Below, piece after piece: positions 25,196 to 36,600 of a stretch of 64,000 bases of DNA. Made by a program: the position numbers and the translations under genes. This DNA comes from Acanthaster planci (Eukaryota > Echinodermata > Asteroidea > Valvatida > Acanthasteridae). The notes under the pieces are model-generated. The model made no database searches and was not told where the DNA came from. It saw only the letters and a program-made list of their open reading frames with translations. The DNA is taken from assembly GCF_001949145.1 (NCBI RefSeq), contig NW_019091575.1, positions 291,320 to 355,319 of the forward strand. The letters run 5' to 3'. Within the stretch, counting starts at the first letter, position 1, and the number at the start of each line of letters is the position of its first letter.

Positions 25196-27276
25196 GGCAA
25201 ATCCCGATCACTAGAAAAACTTTATAGTTTTCGTTATCCCTGCCCCAAAGCAAACAAGTATTACGGAACTACGTCTTATGTCTTGGCTGAGTAACGCTAT
25301 AATGGTGGGACATCCAGTGGTGGTCCCAGTGCGATCTGCTTCTATAGCATTCTGTTTTACGTCACTTTTAAAGTTTGATCCACTCCAATCGCTGAAAAAT
25401 TATAGCTAGGAAATTTATTAAGGTGCCCTCTCAGTCGAAAATATTACTTAAAGCAAAGGTCGTATAGCAAAGATTACAAGTTATGCCATTACATTTCATG
25501 CTGATTTGTAAACGTCTTTGTGCGGTAGCGATTTTTTTAATATAATTATTTAGAGTACAATAGCAAATTAGGAGGCAGAAGTGTTTTTCTTAACTGACAA
25601 ACAATCCTTTATTTTCTTCTGCCTCTACCAAAAATATCGTAAATTTTTGGAGTAATTGTGAAAGTAGTGCTTTCATGAATTTCTAATTTCCTAGTTCTAT
25701 AAAATCGATGCTTGTTTTCACATCAACCTGAACTTAATGAAACCGGACAAGCAGAAAGCTTAGTAGTACACAGGGCTAGTCCCCCGTTCAGTCGTATTCC
25801 ACTTGGTCGAACTGTAGGAAGGCAGCCCTAGCGTTAAAGAGAAAAATACGTCAGAATTAGGAATCAAACTGAATACTATTATGACATACGGCAAAGTAGA
25901 TTTTGGTGTGGTTTGATACATGTCACTCATTTAATAAAACCTTTGTAATTTTATAATATGATGCTTCCTTGCCTAACAATGAATAAACTGGTTTTCCTTC
26001 TTCATTGAGGAAGTATACATACATTTCTTTGAGCCATTCCTCCATGATTGGACACAGAAAATGTGCAATTCACTGCTCTAAAGAAATCAATTTCCATTAT
26101 TGGTCCTGATCCATATCTTTTGTTTTCCGCCGGCGTGGCGTGGAGAGTTCGAGTTAACTCCAAAAGAATGTTTCGAAGACTCCTCATAAAGAAACGGATA
26201 TTATATTTTGTTAAGTGGCGATTTCAGGTGAAAATGAGATGAAAATGGCACTTGCTATATTGAAGGTGGAAATATTACTTTTTCATTCGGTAAAAGTCTC
26301 TATCCGGGACATTGGTTTTTCAAATCTAACGTAACTCATCAATCTACTGCATTCAAATACCCTTTTACTGAGAACCTTTCAATGTCCTTTCAGTGTTCAC
26401 TGCTTAATATTTCCAAGGGAGAGACAAAATAAAGATATTAAGTTAGTTCAGCGCTTTCGTCTGGGCTTACAGTATGCGTTAAACCACTCATAACCTAATC
26501 ATAATCATTTCCTTCCGGACTCCACTTGTTTATTTCGACTTTCCTAATCAAAGGTTGCAGCTACACCCAGCAGCCAAGACATTTGCCGCTATCCTGTTAC
26601 CGCCGTGTGTGCGAGTGTTGCCCGGTCACGGAACAGAATCGACGGCGATCTTCATCCTCATGTCGATATGATCTGAAGAGGATAAGTCGCGGGAGAAATC
26701 GGTGAATCAACGCCATCTTCCTGCTGTCCTTTGGCCGTTTGAAGTTCAAGGGTGGATTCCATGACCATTTTCCATTTGTTGAGGGGGGCTGGGGGAATGT
26801 TTCATGTGACCATTTATGGCCCTTCTGAGGGGTGAGGCTTCATTTGGGGGCTTTTTACACACTTTTGGAAAGGAAGATATAAAATAGACCAACAAACCTG
26901 TATGGCATTGTTTCTCCAAAAAAAATGTGACGGGGGGGAGGGGGCATGACCCCTTCCTCTCCCATGCTTCTATGGTTAGTTAGTTGACGTACACACTGTA
27001 GGGTTGTCTTCAGAGAACAACGTAGGGACTGAGGACTTTTGAATATCGGGAGTCAGGAGTCACATACCAATTCCAAAATATGGTGCAGTTGATCAGTAAC
27101 CACGTGTGTGAACCACTTGATCATGCCTGTTTCGGAAGAGAATAGATTTTGTTACCACAAATCATCGAACTTTAATGGGACTGCGAAGAAAAAAAATAAA
27201 AATACAGTTCTATTATAACACAGCAGCTTACCACGGATGGACAGAAGGTGTTCTAACTGCATGGGTTTACACTCAG

Positions 27277-27446
27277 AGTCCGAGGGGCGGTGAAAGACTT
27301 AGAGTCCAAGGGGCGGTGGAAGACGTAGTCCGAGGGCAGTGGCAGACGTAGTCCGAGGGGCGGTGGCAGACGTAGTCCGAGGGGCGGTGGCAGACGTAGT
27401 CCGAGGGGCGGTGGCAGACGTAGTCCGAGGGGCGGTGGCAGATTTT
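27277..27446. repeat. 24-bp minisatellite, about 7 units
   Basis: The unit AGTCCGAGGGGCGGTGGCAG plus ACGT repeats about seven times. The middle units are near-identical and the outer ones diverged (26, 24, 23, 24, 24, 24 bp and a frayed end). Because 24 is a multiple of three, the minus strand stays open and reads as an eight-residue repeat, but nothing else supports a gene. There are no spacers, so it is not a CRISPR-like array. Confidence 0.9.
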
Positions 27447-30400
27447 GTCGCTCTCACTTTTGAAATTCATTTCTTAAAAATTACATTTCCGCCGTAGAAA
27501 CTTGCTCTCCTCCACACTGGATACGCTACTGCGAATGGATTGTTCCTTCTTGTATGTTAATATTTTCAACCACTGGAGGAAAAAACATAACTTGGACTTT
27601 TTGCGAAGAAGACGCGTAGTCATAGGTTTTGTTTGCCGTTAAAAATAGACCTCTCACCCCGTTTAAGTAAAATTATAAAATTTGGCCATGAAAACAAGAA
27701 AAATAACTTAATTGATAAGAGTTTGAAGAGAGGTTCTGACAATTCAATCACAAGGCAATCCATAAAGGTATGGTCACATGTAACAACAACCTATTCCCTT
27801 TCTTATAATTCATTTGAATAGCTTGTGACTTGTGATACAGATGAGATCGTAAGGACACGAGAACGTATCATTAGTCTCAGCTGAATATACCGTTTCAATC
27901 CCCCAACTTTAATACAGGTTTTCCTGGACATTTGAAACCTTTTTTTCGTTCAAAATTCGTAAACAGTTAACTTCGAATTCGTTTCGAGGAGACTGGTATA
28001 ATACGGGCAAATTCTACGATGAATTTAGTCATCAGTGATCGGTCTCTTTCAACATTTATGTCGTCAGATTTAATGGAATTCGTCTCACCTGATGATCATG
28101 TACATAACGCAAGGATTGTAATAGTCTTTTGTTCAATCAATGTCACAATGTTTTGATCAAAATTTACGTCGGATGGTGTCCAACCACACATAGACGTAAG
28201 TGGCACGCTGTATTGTCAGACCAGAAATTGAAAGTTGAACATTCAGTCCAAAACGGCGATTTTTTTTCCAAAGATGTGAAAATATCAGACATTTTGTTCT
28301 TCTAAGGTAGAGGCCTATGGAATGGAAATTAGATATCTACATTTGCCTTTGTATATACCTTTTTTCTTCCAGTTGTTGACGCATAATATTGTCGAATAAC
28401 TGATTGGGTACACAAGTAAGTATGGACAAAATATATAATTTTGCATGTAGAAAATGTTTTTTGGTGTAATATAAATTTTGCATTAAACATTGGCTGTCTT
28501 CTTCACAGACATTGTTTAATCTTCTGATTAGGTCTAACCGAAATGTACGGGAAACAGTAGCGTTCATTCATACGTTTTATTTCAAAAAGAATGGAATCAT
28601 ACATAATTTTCTGCAATGAAAGTGAGTTTTAAGGCCAAGCACGTGTGAAAACATGACTGGTTTTCGTTTTTTTTCAAATCACGCTTTAGGTTAAACTTAA
28701 GATTCAAAGAGAAAAGAACACACCATTTGGAAGGCACATCTGACGATCACTTGGACTTTCATTGGTTCACAATTCATTGCGAATAACATATCATTCACTA
28801 AAGGTGTCCTCCCGAATCCTTTTAATTTGAAAAATGCTTGTAAGTTCCTTGGAGATAGCAGCTCTGCCTTTTCTCAAACTCCATGAGGCCAGCAGGACTG
28901 ATGCTGTTTGGGGAGATCTGTGATGTATCAGTTAAGCCTAAGTCAATGACACGTTGCTTGCTCATTTAAATGTACTTTACCCTGCGCCGTAACTCTGTCA
29001 GTGGTTCACGAAACTGGCCAAAAGGTTGACTTTTCTGAAAAAGTTCGCAGTGTTTGTTACGGATAGAATCTGACCCCTTCTGAGTGAGTAGAATGCATTC
29101 AGAATGAAAACAACAAGCACGTGTACATAGTAATGATTAGAGTTATTAAAAATTAAAGAAAGATTTTATTACAAATTTATTGTCAATAAATATATTTTCA
29201 ATAATTTTTCCCGATTTACTCTAAATTTTCCTGAAGAACTATTTGGAAGAAGTTGCAAAAAGTGTGAACATTCATACTAACACTGGACACAGGCCATTTC
29301 ATGCCCCTTCTTTTTTTAGGGCTGATTGTTCAAATATGCATGTAGTTCGACCAAAGACGACCTTGATGAATCCAACTTGTTCTGAACTCCGACGTCATTC
29401 AAGCCTGATTGGCAGATACGGTTAGTGTTTTCCCCTTCCTGTAACGACAAAATAAACGGAAGTCAGAAGCAGATACGAAGTGTCAAAGTCTTGCTGTATC
29501 CAGTTCATTGACCGTGGATGAGGCGGGCCATGACTGGATTGGGGTCCTAACAAAGCCTGTCATTTGTCCGCAGATAATGCTTAGGATTTTCGGATTATTG
29601 TTTTGACGATGACCATGCTCCGTCGGCTGTGCACTTTCCCCGTTACACCTCATAATTAAATTAAACTATCAAGCCGAACCTTAGTCAGCACAGTGCAAAA
29701 CGTCCACAGTGGATTACGTTGATATATATGTACTGTTGCCAGAAATCGTTTTGACTACGTAATTTGCACTTCACGGCACATTAGTTGAGGTCACACTTAT
29801 ACGCGGGGACCAGCGTTATCATTATTATAAAGATTTTGGCACGCTAGGCTAATAGCGTTTTCAATCATAAAAAGTGTATCCCAATCTCTGTATAACGACT
29901 TACTTTAAAATCCTGCAAAATTTTCATTACATTGTACGTCCTTTTCGGTGATCCGTTGTAAACCTTCATCATTCTACGTCCTGTTTAATGAAATGATGCA
30001 TGTTTATATGGCCTAGTCAGTCTATAAATACGTACCAATACTATCTGCTCTTATTTGACTTTTTTCAAATTTATGTAACATGTAATTTATAATATATTTT
30101 ATGCAGAAATCCAGTAAAAATCACTGCACGTGATGTTAGATCTGCCAATTCATTTTGTATTTATAGGGGCCTATGTTCGCAATCTTCGAATCCCTTGTAT
30201 TAGTATCCATGGAGTCAACTGGGCACTGTAGTTGGTTTCGACATTGTATCGTAGTCCTTCCTTATTGACCTGAGGCTGTATAGACCAAAATTATATTCTG
30301 GTCTGTTTCACCCCAAATCAACTGTTTAAACAAGGGTCGATTAGTTTCTGTGGCAATCAGTTGGTGTCACCGGGGGCCAGGGACTGGGTATGGGAGATTG

Positions 30401-30684
30401 ACGGACGGTGGAAATTCAGACACATCATGGACAAGTTTGCAGGATGGTCAGAGCCTGGTTCCCATTGTTAACGGGGATTGTCCAGAAGAAGTAGGGCCAC
30501 GTCGTCAATATAATGTCACCAGTAAGAAAGAAAATACTTTTACAGGCAGTCCTTTTTTGACTCAAAATTTGTCCGGAACCAGCACTGTTCTACGTGCCAC
30601 TCGATTTCTTCTTCCACAGTGCCATCAAGCTATATAGGCGACTCGAGATAAGTCTGGGTATTCGTTTTGATTTGGGGGGATTTG

Positions 30685-30730
30685 TGTAATACCACGGAGC
30701 TATCCTTTTTTATAGCTCCATGGCATTACA
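30685..30730. repeat. Hairpin with 19-bp imperfect stem
   Basis: GTAATACCACGGAGCTAT at 30686-30703 pairs with ATAGCTCCATGGCATTAC at 30712-30729, with two G:T-compatible mismatches, one extra outer T:A pair and an 8-nt T-rich loop. It could be a remnant of a small foldback element or an RNA hairpin. No repeat copy was noticed elsewhere. Confidence 0.7.
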
Positions 30731-32554
30731 GAGTATAGCGATATATCTATTTCGTATTTGTTAAGTACACTTGGTTCGCCATTGCCTAGTATGATGATGC
30801 AAGTTTCCGCCACGAAGGCTAGTTTGGAAGATCGCACCAGTGTAACCTTTCTGTTGTTGGCCATTCATAATGCGGGGATGTGTCGACCAGTGAACTACGC
30901 ATTTGTATAATTCGGTACAATCATGGTACAGTGGACCACGGAAGTAGTAAACGAGGCGGGCAAAGTAGAAGATACAGAAACAATCCATGTGCATTTGGGC
31001 TAAGTCTGTGTAATTTATCATGACTACCGTATAGAGCTCGCATAAGCGAGTTAGAGCGTGGTTAAAAGAGCCTTTCATTCCAAGGTCAACCAACCCCCCC
31101 CCTTCACTAAATTACCATGGCACTACATGGAAACAAAATAACTTTCCAATTGTCACCAGATAAGAGAATCATGCAGTTTGGACCTAATTAGTTGCAATCC
31201 CATAACTCCTTGTCGATCAGAGATTCAAGGATTGGAATAGCTGGGAAGCACTCACCCGGTCTGTAATGCGGGCTAATTTCTGGGCCGGACGCTCCCCCCG
31301 GTTTGCCTGCGGTGTACGGTTTCGTCCCCCGGTGTTGCAGCATATTTGCTGCTTGTCGAATATTTGTTTCGACCCCGGGCACTTGGCTAATCATTCCAAA
31401 TGTTTGGCTTACTGAAAAGACAGTTTGATATGGCCCGACTTCTCCTGGGGTCTAAGGCTTTTCCCACTGCAAATATTCATGTTTTTGCGCTGGAGCTCAA
31501 CAAGGGTTTTCAAAGGATGACAATTTTTAAATTTTGGAACCAAAATTATGAGATTTGGGGGCTTAACAATAACAGTTAATCGCAGAATAATGAGTGGGGT
31601 ATGGGAAGTGACGTTTTATGACCAAAAAGATCCACTCTTCTGATATTCCCTTGCCATGCTTCGCCATTACCACGAGGAAAATCACTTTGGAAGATATGAA
31701 TGTGTTTCAAAATAAAATGGCGACTGAGGGGCGCGCCATATGAATCTATAACAGCTTATAAAATAGATTAATCCACTGATATTAATTTGACATCAATTGT
31801 ATTATGGTAGAATTTGCTGCTTGCTTACTTTAAAAAGTCATAGGTTAAAAGTACACGTCTTTCACGCACAGTTAACCCCAAAAAACTATGAAAATAGAAA
31901 CTTAAAAAGAAAACAAGAACACGGAATTAACTGTTTTAATATTGAATGGGGTACCCGACAGTTGGAAGAAATACCCGCTCGTGCGTGTTCTTCGTTTTCC
32001 GTCCAGCGTCATCAATGTAAATTTCTAAAAGTGACAATTAAGAATGCAACAAATACCATGAAGTCACCGTGTAATGCACGTCACAATAAAAACGAGCTGC
32101 GAGTGCATAATTCAAATTGGCAACAATATATTGCTTGTGACCTGGCTGATTTTATAAGTGTATAAAGATTTTGTTCATTCAGGGAACAAAGAAAGTAGAA
32201 TATTCAGTTCCTCATATCATAACTAGAATTGAACAACATCAAAATGACCGAAGCGATGATGCCTCTGCCTAGTATAATTATCGTGCAGCCGACCACAGAT
32301 CCCCAGTTGCCCACATTTTTGATTCGAGGTAACCTCACACCGACCTAATAAACAGCATAACAGTGCTAGCAATGTTGGTCTTCAGTTCGTGACCCGGCAG
32401 TCCACGTGCAGAGGGGTTCGGAGACGGGCATATAGGCGTTTCAGTCTACGGGTGACTTTCAGTTGCTTGAACCGGTCTTAAGCGAGGGAAAGTCGCCCTG
32501 CCGTCAGCATCCATTCTGACCGCACATCACAGGCTTGGCTGTATAGGCTGTAGA

Positions 32555-32591
32555 TATAAAAGCCGTTGCGGGTGAAATATCAAGGTCAGTT
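32555..32591 (+). promoter_or_regulatory. TCF21: Core promoter of the TCF21/MSC gene (TATA + initiator)
   Basis: TATAAAAG at 32555-32562 is followed by TCAGTT at 32586-32591, a full match to the metazoan initiator TCAKTY. The initiator A (32588) is 33 bp after the first T of the TATA box, close to the canonical spacing. The coding start is 0.6-0.7 kb downstream in a continuous exon. A CACGTG E-box (TCCACGTGCA near 32400) and a RUNX-like ACCACAGA near 32290 lie upstream. Confidence 0.65.
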
Positions 32592-33192
32592 TGTCTTCGG
32601 AGTCCTAGAGCGCCCAAACCTGCAAGTTACCGGGTTATTGATGCTATCTTCGCTTTACACTTAACTTACTGTGTGAGGTGTCTTGGCAAAAATTTTGTCC
32701 GTGATCATCGAACAACTTAACCACTTCATGACGATTAAGGACAGAAAAAAGGCCTAAAGTGTCGACTTCTCCAATTGTCAGTGAAAGCGGCGTACTATTT
32801 TGTACTTAAAAGTCATGGAAAACAAGGCGGAAACTATCTCAGTAACAAGCTCTTTTGATGTTTTTGTCTTTGTATTTGTAAAAGTCGACTATTTCAGACA
32901 ACCAATCTTCCTCGAATAATCCGTTCTCATTAACCCTTACCCTTAAAAAAGACAGTGACAATGATTGAAGAATAACTCCTAGCAATACCAGGAGCCAAAA
33001 ACAGCTTCAACACAAACGGACATTATTCAGGTGGAGCGTCAGCCACCAACTCGCCCTCTTCCCCAATACGGGCTGCCACGGCTGACTCCGCTCAAGGTTT
33101 ACGTTTGGCACCGCTATCCATCACTGATACTCCAAGGACCGACCGCCTTTTGATTCCCAACTTTTAAACTTGTTTTGGATCTCCTAACCCTG
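32588..33192 (+). other. TCF21: Predicted 5' UTR of TCF21/MSC
   Basis: Sequence between the predicted initiator and the first in-frame ATG. It contains several out-of-frame ATGs, so translation may be subject to leaky scanning. No intron is required, because the first coding exon has no acceptor near its start. Confidence 0.45.
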
Positions 33193-33681
33193 ATGATTCG
33201 TTTACAAGACCGATTCATCACAAAGCAGGAGACTTGCATTGATTTGAACAACAACAGCAAGGGCAACAGCAAAATGAAAGAAGAGGTCTTGCGCTTGAAT
33301 ACCCCTACGGACGTGGCAGGGATCGTGCTGCATAGCCCGGGAGCCAGCTGTAGCCGTACAACTCCGCAGCGAGGTAAATCTTGCAAACGACGTGGTGGCA
33401 GCGTAGGAGCGGGTGGAGGCTCATCTGGAAGGAGGGGCAGCGGCGCCCGGGCTCCCATCAAACCGATGCAACGACACGCTGCTAACGCCAGGGAGAGATC
33501 TCGCATGAGGGTGTTGAGTAAGGCATTCAGCAGGCTGAAAACAAGCTTGCCATGGGTTCCTCCAGACACAAAACTCTCCAAGCTGGACACACTGAGGCTA
33601 GCATCGAGCTATATATCGCACCTTAGAAAAATACTAGAGGATGATACCTTAGATAGTACGATGGTTCATCCATTAAATTTG
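33193..33681 (+). CDS. TCF21: TCF21/musculin-type bHLH factor, coding exon 1
   Basis: This exon encodes a nuclear class-II bHLH factor that would bind E-boxes as a heterodimer with an E-protein; vertebrate TCF21 (capsulin/Pod-1) and MSC (musculin) act in visceral and branchial muscle and mesenchyme. With this start the exon gives 163 residues. Residues 64-67 are CKRR, a likely nuclear signal, followed by a Gly/Ser-rich linker (68-84) like that of musculin. The bHLH spans 93-147: basic region [15 protein letters not shown] with the DNA-contacting Glu101, then [20 protein letters not shown] and [17 protein letters not shown], nearly identical to human TCF21/MSC. The exon ends HPLNL and the donor is TTG|GTAAGT, phase 0. 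An alternative start at 33274 (AAAATGA context, 173 aa total) is as likely. Vertebrate TCF21 and MSC are paralogues; this is their co-orthologue. Confidence 0.94.
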
Positions 33682-36600
33682 GTAAGTTGGAAATAACTGC
33701 CGTTTTGCACTGCTTGTATGCATGCCATGTTACATTCATGACCCTTGTTTTCTACATTATTTTCTTGGCCATTCTTTTTTAGTTAATGCTTTCATGTTAG
33801 TGGTACTTGTCGTTTTATACACCCCTCATTGTCGGGATATTATACATCTCTCTCTCTCTCCAGTCCCTTTTTTATATCATTACCATGGTGATACAAATGT
33901 AAAAATAACAAAACAGTACTAGCAATAAAAAAAATCTGACCATTGAATTCACTCCAGCTAATTAATAGATAAATGATTCCAGTGTGTTCCTGTGCCCATT
34001 TGCGTAAGTTTGATTGTTGTCAAAATATTGCTCTTTCAGTTTCAGTTCACTGGTTAGTTTACAGCTGTGTACACGTGATCCACGCAGATTATATTTGTAA
34101 TGGTTGGCCCTACATGTCCTTTGAGCGGCATTTTGTCTCTTTGCAGTCTGTGATTACACTGTGAATAGCTATGATAGTCAAAGTAAAAGCAATCAGTTAT
34201 TATTTAAAGAGTGTAATCCATTTATATAAATGACCTACATGTTGATATTGTGTTGACGAAGAACTTCGATGAAGACCATGTCGATGATCACGGCATGCAG
34301 ATGACGGAATCTCATCTGAATCAAACTTGTAGTAGGTACAAAAGAAGTGCAGTGACTCAGCAGTCCTGTCGTCATGTATCGTTGTATGTGTGTATCATTT
34401 TAGCACTATTTACATAATGATCGCACCCGGAGAATCAGTACATGTCAGATAGTACTGTTTATAACTTTAAGACCGCAGTAAAAACACTAACAACACGGGC
34501 ATGACGGGTGTGGTGATATGGGCATGGTGGACACACGTGCAAAGCGAAGCATAGGCTTGAACTTGGTACTTGCCAAAGTGTTTACATTGCAAATAACAAA
34601 ATCAACTACCCTACTCCTCCTTCCTTACTTTTTGTTTGTTTCATTTGTTTCCTTACCTGCTGTTTATTTGCTTCTTGTTTTCTGGAGGGGGGTGTGACAA
34701 GGAGATGCCGGACGATAACGTTTATCCGTCTAGATACCCGGAGATGCGCAGGTATCTGTGATATTACCCTATTATGCTATTACTGTGACATGCAGGTATT
34801 AAAACTTCGGAGATTTTTTTCAACATCTCCCATGAAGGTTCAAAATCATCCATTTCCCACCATTAAATGAAATATGCAATTTTGCATTCCAGACAATTGA
34901 ATAAATTAATTTGTTATTCAGGTTTTTGTACATTCCAGAAATCAATTTGTTACTTGCCACTTCCCACTTGTCATATTATACGACGCTGAATTTCAGCAAA
35001 CGGTTTTACATTACACTAAGGACATTATGTGGCTTTGTGCAAAATACACCATTGTACATCTACATGTAAGTTGTTCACATAGTGCCCAGCTTTGTGACGG
35101 ACATCTCCGCCCGTGCTAAGGCGATATATGCCAGTCTCTGGCTGTACTTATCATGAAATTAAATGACTGCATCGTGTGTGTGTGTTCTCACCATTCCCGT
35201 CGTACGTGCATGACATGATGAATTTATATACGATTTTAATACATTTAATTGCACTCAGGCTGAAATTTTGCAAAACGCCGCTGTTCTGTTCAGCGAATAA
35301 GAACTAATGCAGAGAATTGTAAGTTCCGTAAGGGGAAATTGCGAAAACTTTCAGAGATTTAAGAGATCAACAGTGATGACATTTCAGATACAAAAGCGAT
35401 AAAGGGGTCAAACCTTTATTTTTATTGGTGCTTCCTCACAGTTTGTAAATTACTCAGTTACTTGAACACCACAAACCTGTTATGAATAGAAGGGATCAGG
35501 CTATTCCCGGCGTTCAAAAAGACAGCAAAGGAAAAAGTGTTTTTGTTGGTTTAAAATAAACCTTCGTCTCCAGCGAATGAATTTTTCCCCGTCCATTTTG
35601 TCTGCAAACAGAATAAAGAGGGTTCGTGGTATGTTGTATAACCACTAGTAAACGCGGTTGTCGTAAGTGGCCATTTGGTACAACTTCACAAACGGGGGTT
35701 GCAGCAAAGCTATTTTTATCCTGTTGACATTCTGTAGATTGCTACCATACAAACATTTAAGCACGCAATGCTAAATTTTCAACATTTTTTAGAGCTTTGT
35801 GAGAAAAGAATTTCATGAAGAAAGAATAAAAAAATTCAACTGAATCGTAATGGCTTAGTAGCGAAAGTAACTAATTGTTTTCAGATTGAGCTAGTCTTGT
35901 GTGCACTGTGCTCCTTACCGACCGTGTGTCACAAGGCGGTCAAAGAGGAAAATTGCCATCTTTTTCTCAAGTATCGTTCTGCGTCACTAACGAAGACCAT
36001 AAAAACACCCTTTTATGGCTTCAGGAAATGTTTCGAACTTGTTAGTGAAATTTACATCCGGTGGTTTGTGCCATAACTGTCGTTTTGAATATATCACCAT
36101 ATTTTGAAAGTTCCGTAGAGTGTATACAAACATTGTTATGTTAATTTGACCAACCCCCTAAAAGTTCGGATGAAGTATAACTGCAAGGTTCTGATGTTTT
36201 GCTGGTGTAGCAGGTCGAATTTTTAAACCGTTTAAGAACCAGTAACGTATCAAACAATAGACCGTACCATGTACCTCAGAGAGATTTATATTTAATCAAA
36301 CACTGGACTGAAAGTGAAACTTAGCTTGAAATACTGTGCCAGCCGTCATTCAGATAGCTTCTACACAACATTGACGACAGGCGACCCAGAAATGTCCGTC
36401 GGTCATAAACTACCCGAACGTGTCCAACGTGCCACAAGCCTGCAACCGGCCCGGAGAGATCTTTGTCCACAAGTCCCAACCTTGTATTTGGGCCTTTGAA
36501 AACGGAAGCCAAGGAGTTTGTTTTCAAATACTTGAATAAAATCACATCAAAATTACAGACCTTCGACCGTGGTAAAAATGTTCTCTTTGCTTGAAAACGT

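Larger units (their letters stand above)
25200..32554. other. Seven kb without a convincing gene
   Basis: This is upstream intergenic DNA of the bHLH gene. No coding exon or RNA gene was recognised. It holds a 24-bp minisatellite (27277-27446), a 19-bp-stem hairpin (30685-30730) and G/C homopolymer runs (26932-26938, 31094-31102). Distal enhancers could lie here, but none can be identified by eye. Confidence 0.5.

Noticed and set aside
24357-25253. Long open frames on both strands
   Set aside because: Most of their length is the N gap.
27277-27446. CRISPR-like array
   Set aside because: Units are directly adjacent with no spacers, and the genome is animal.
27273-27470. Open frame with an eight-residue repeat (-)
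   Set aside because: A 24-bp minisatellite stays open automatically because the unit is a multiple of three.
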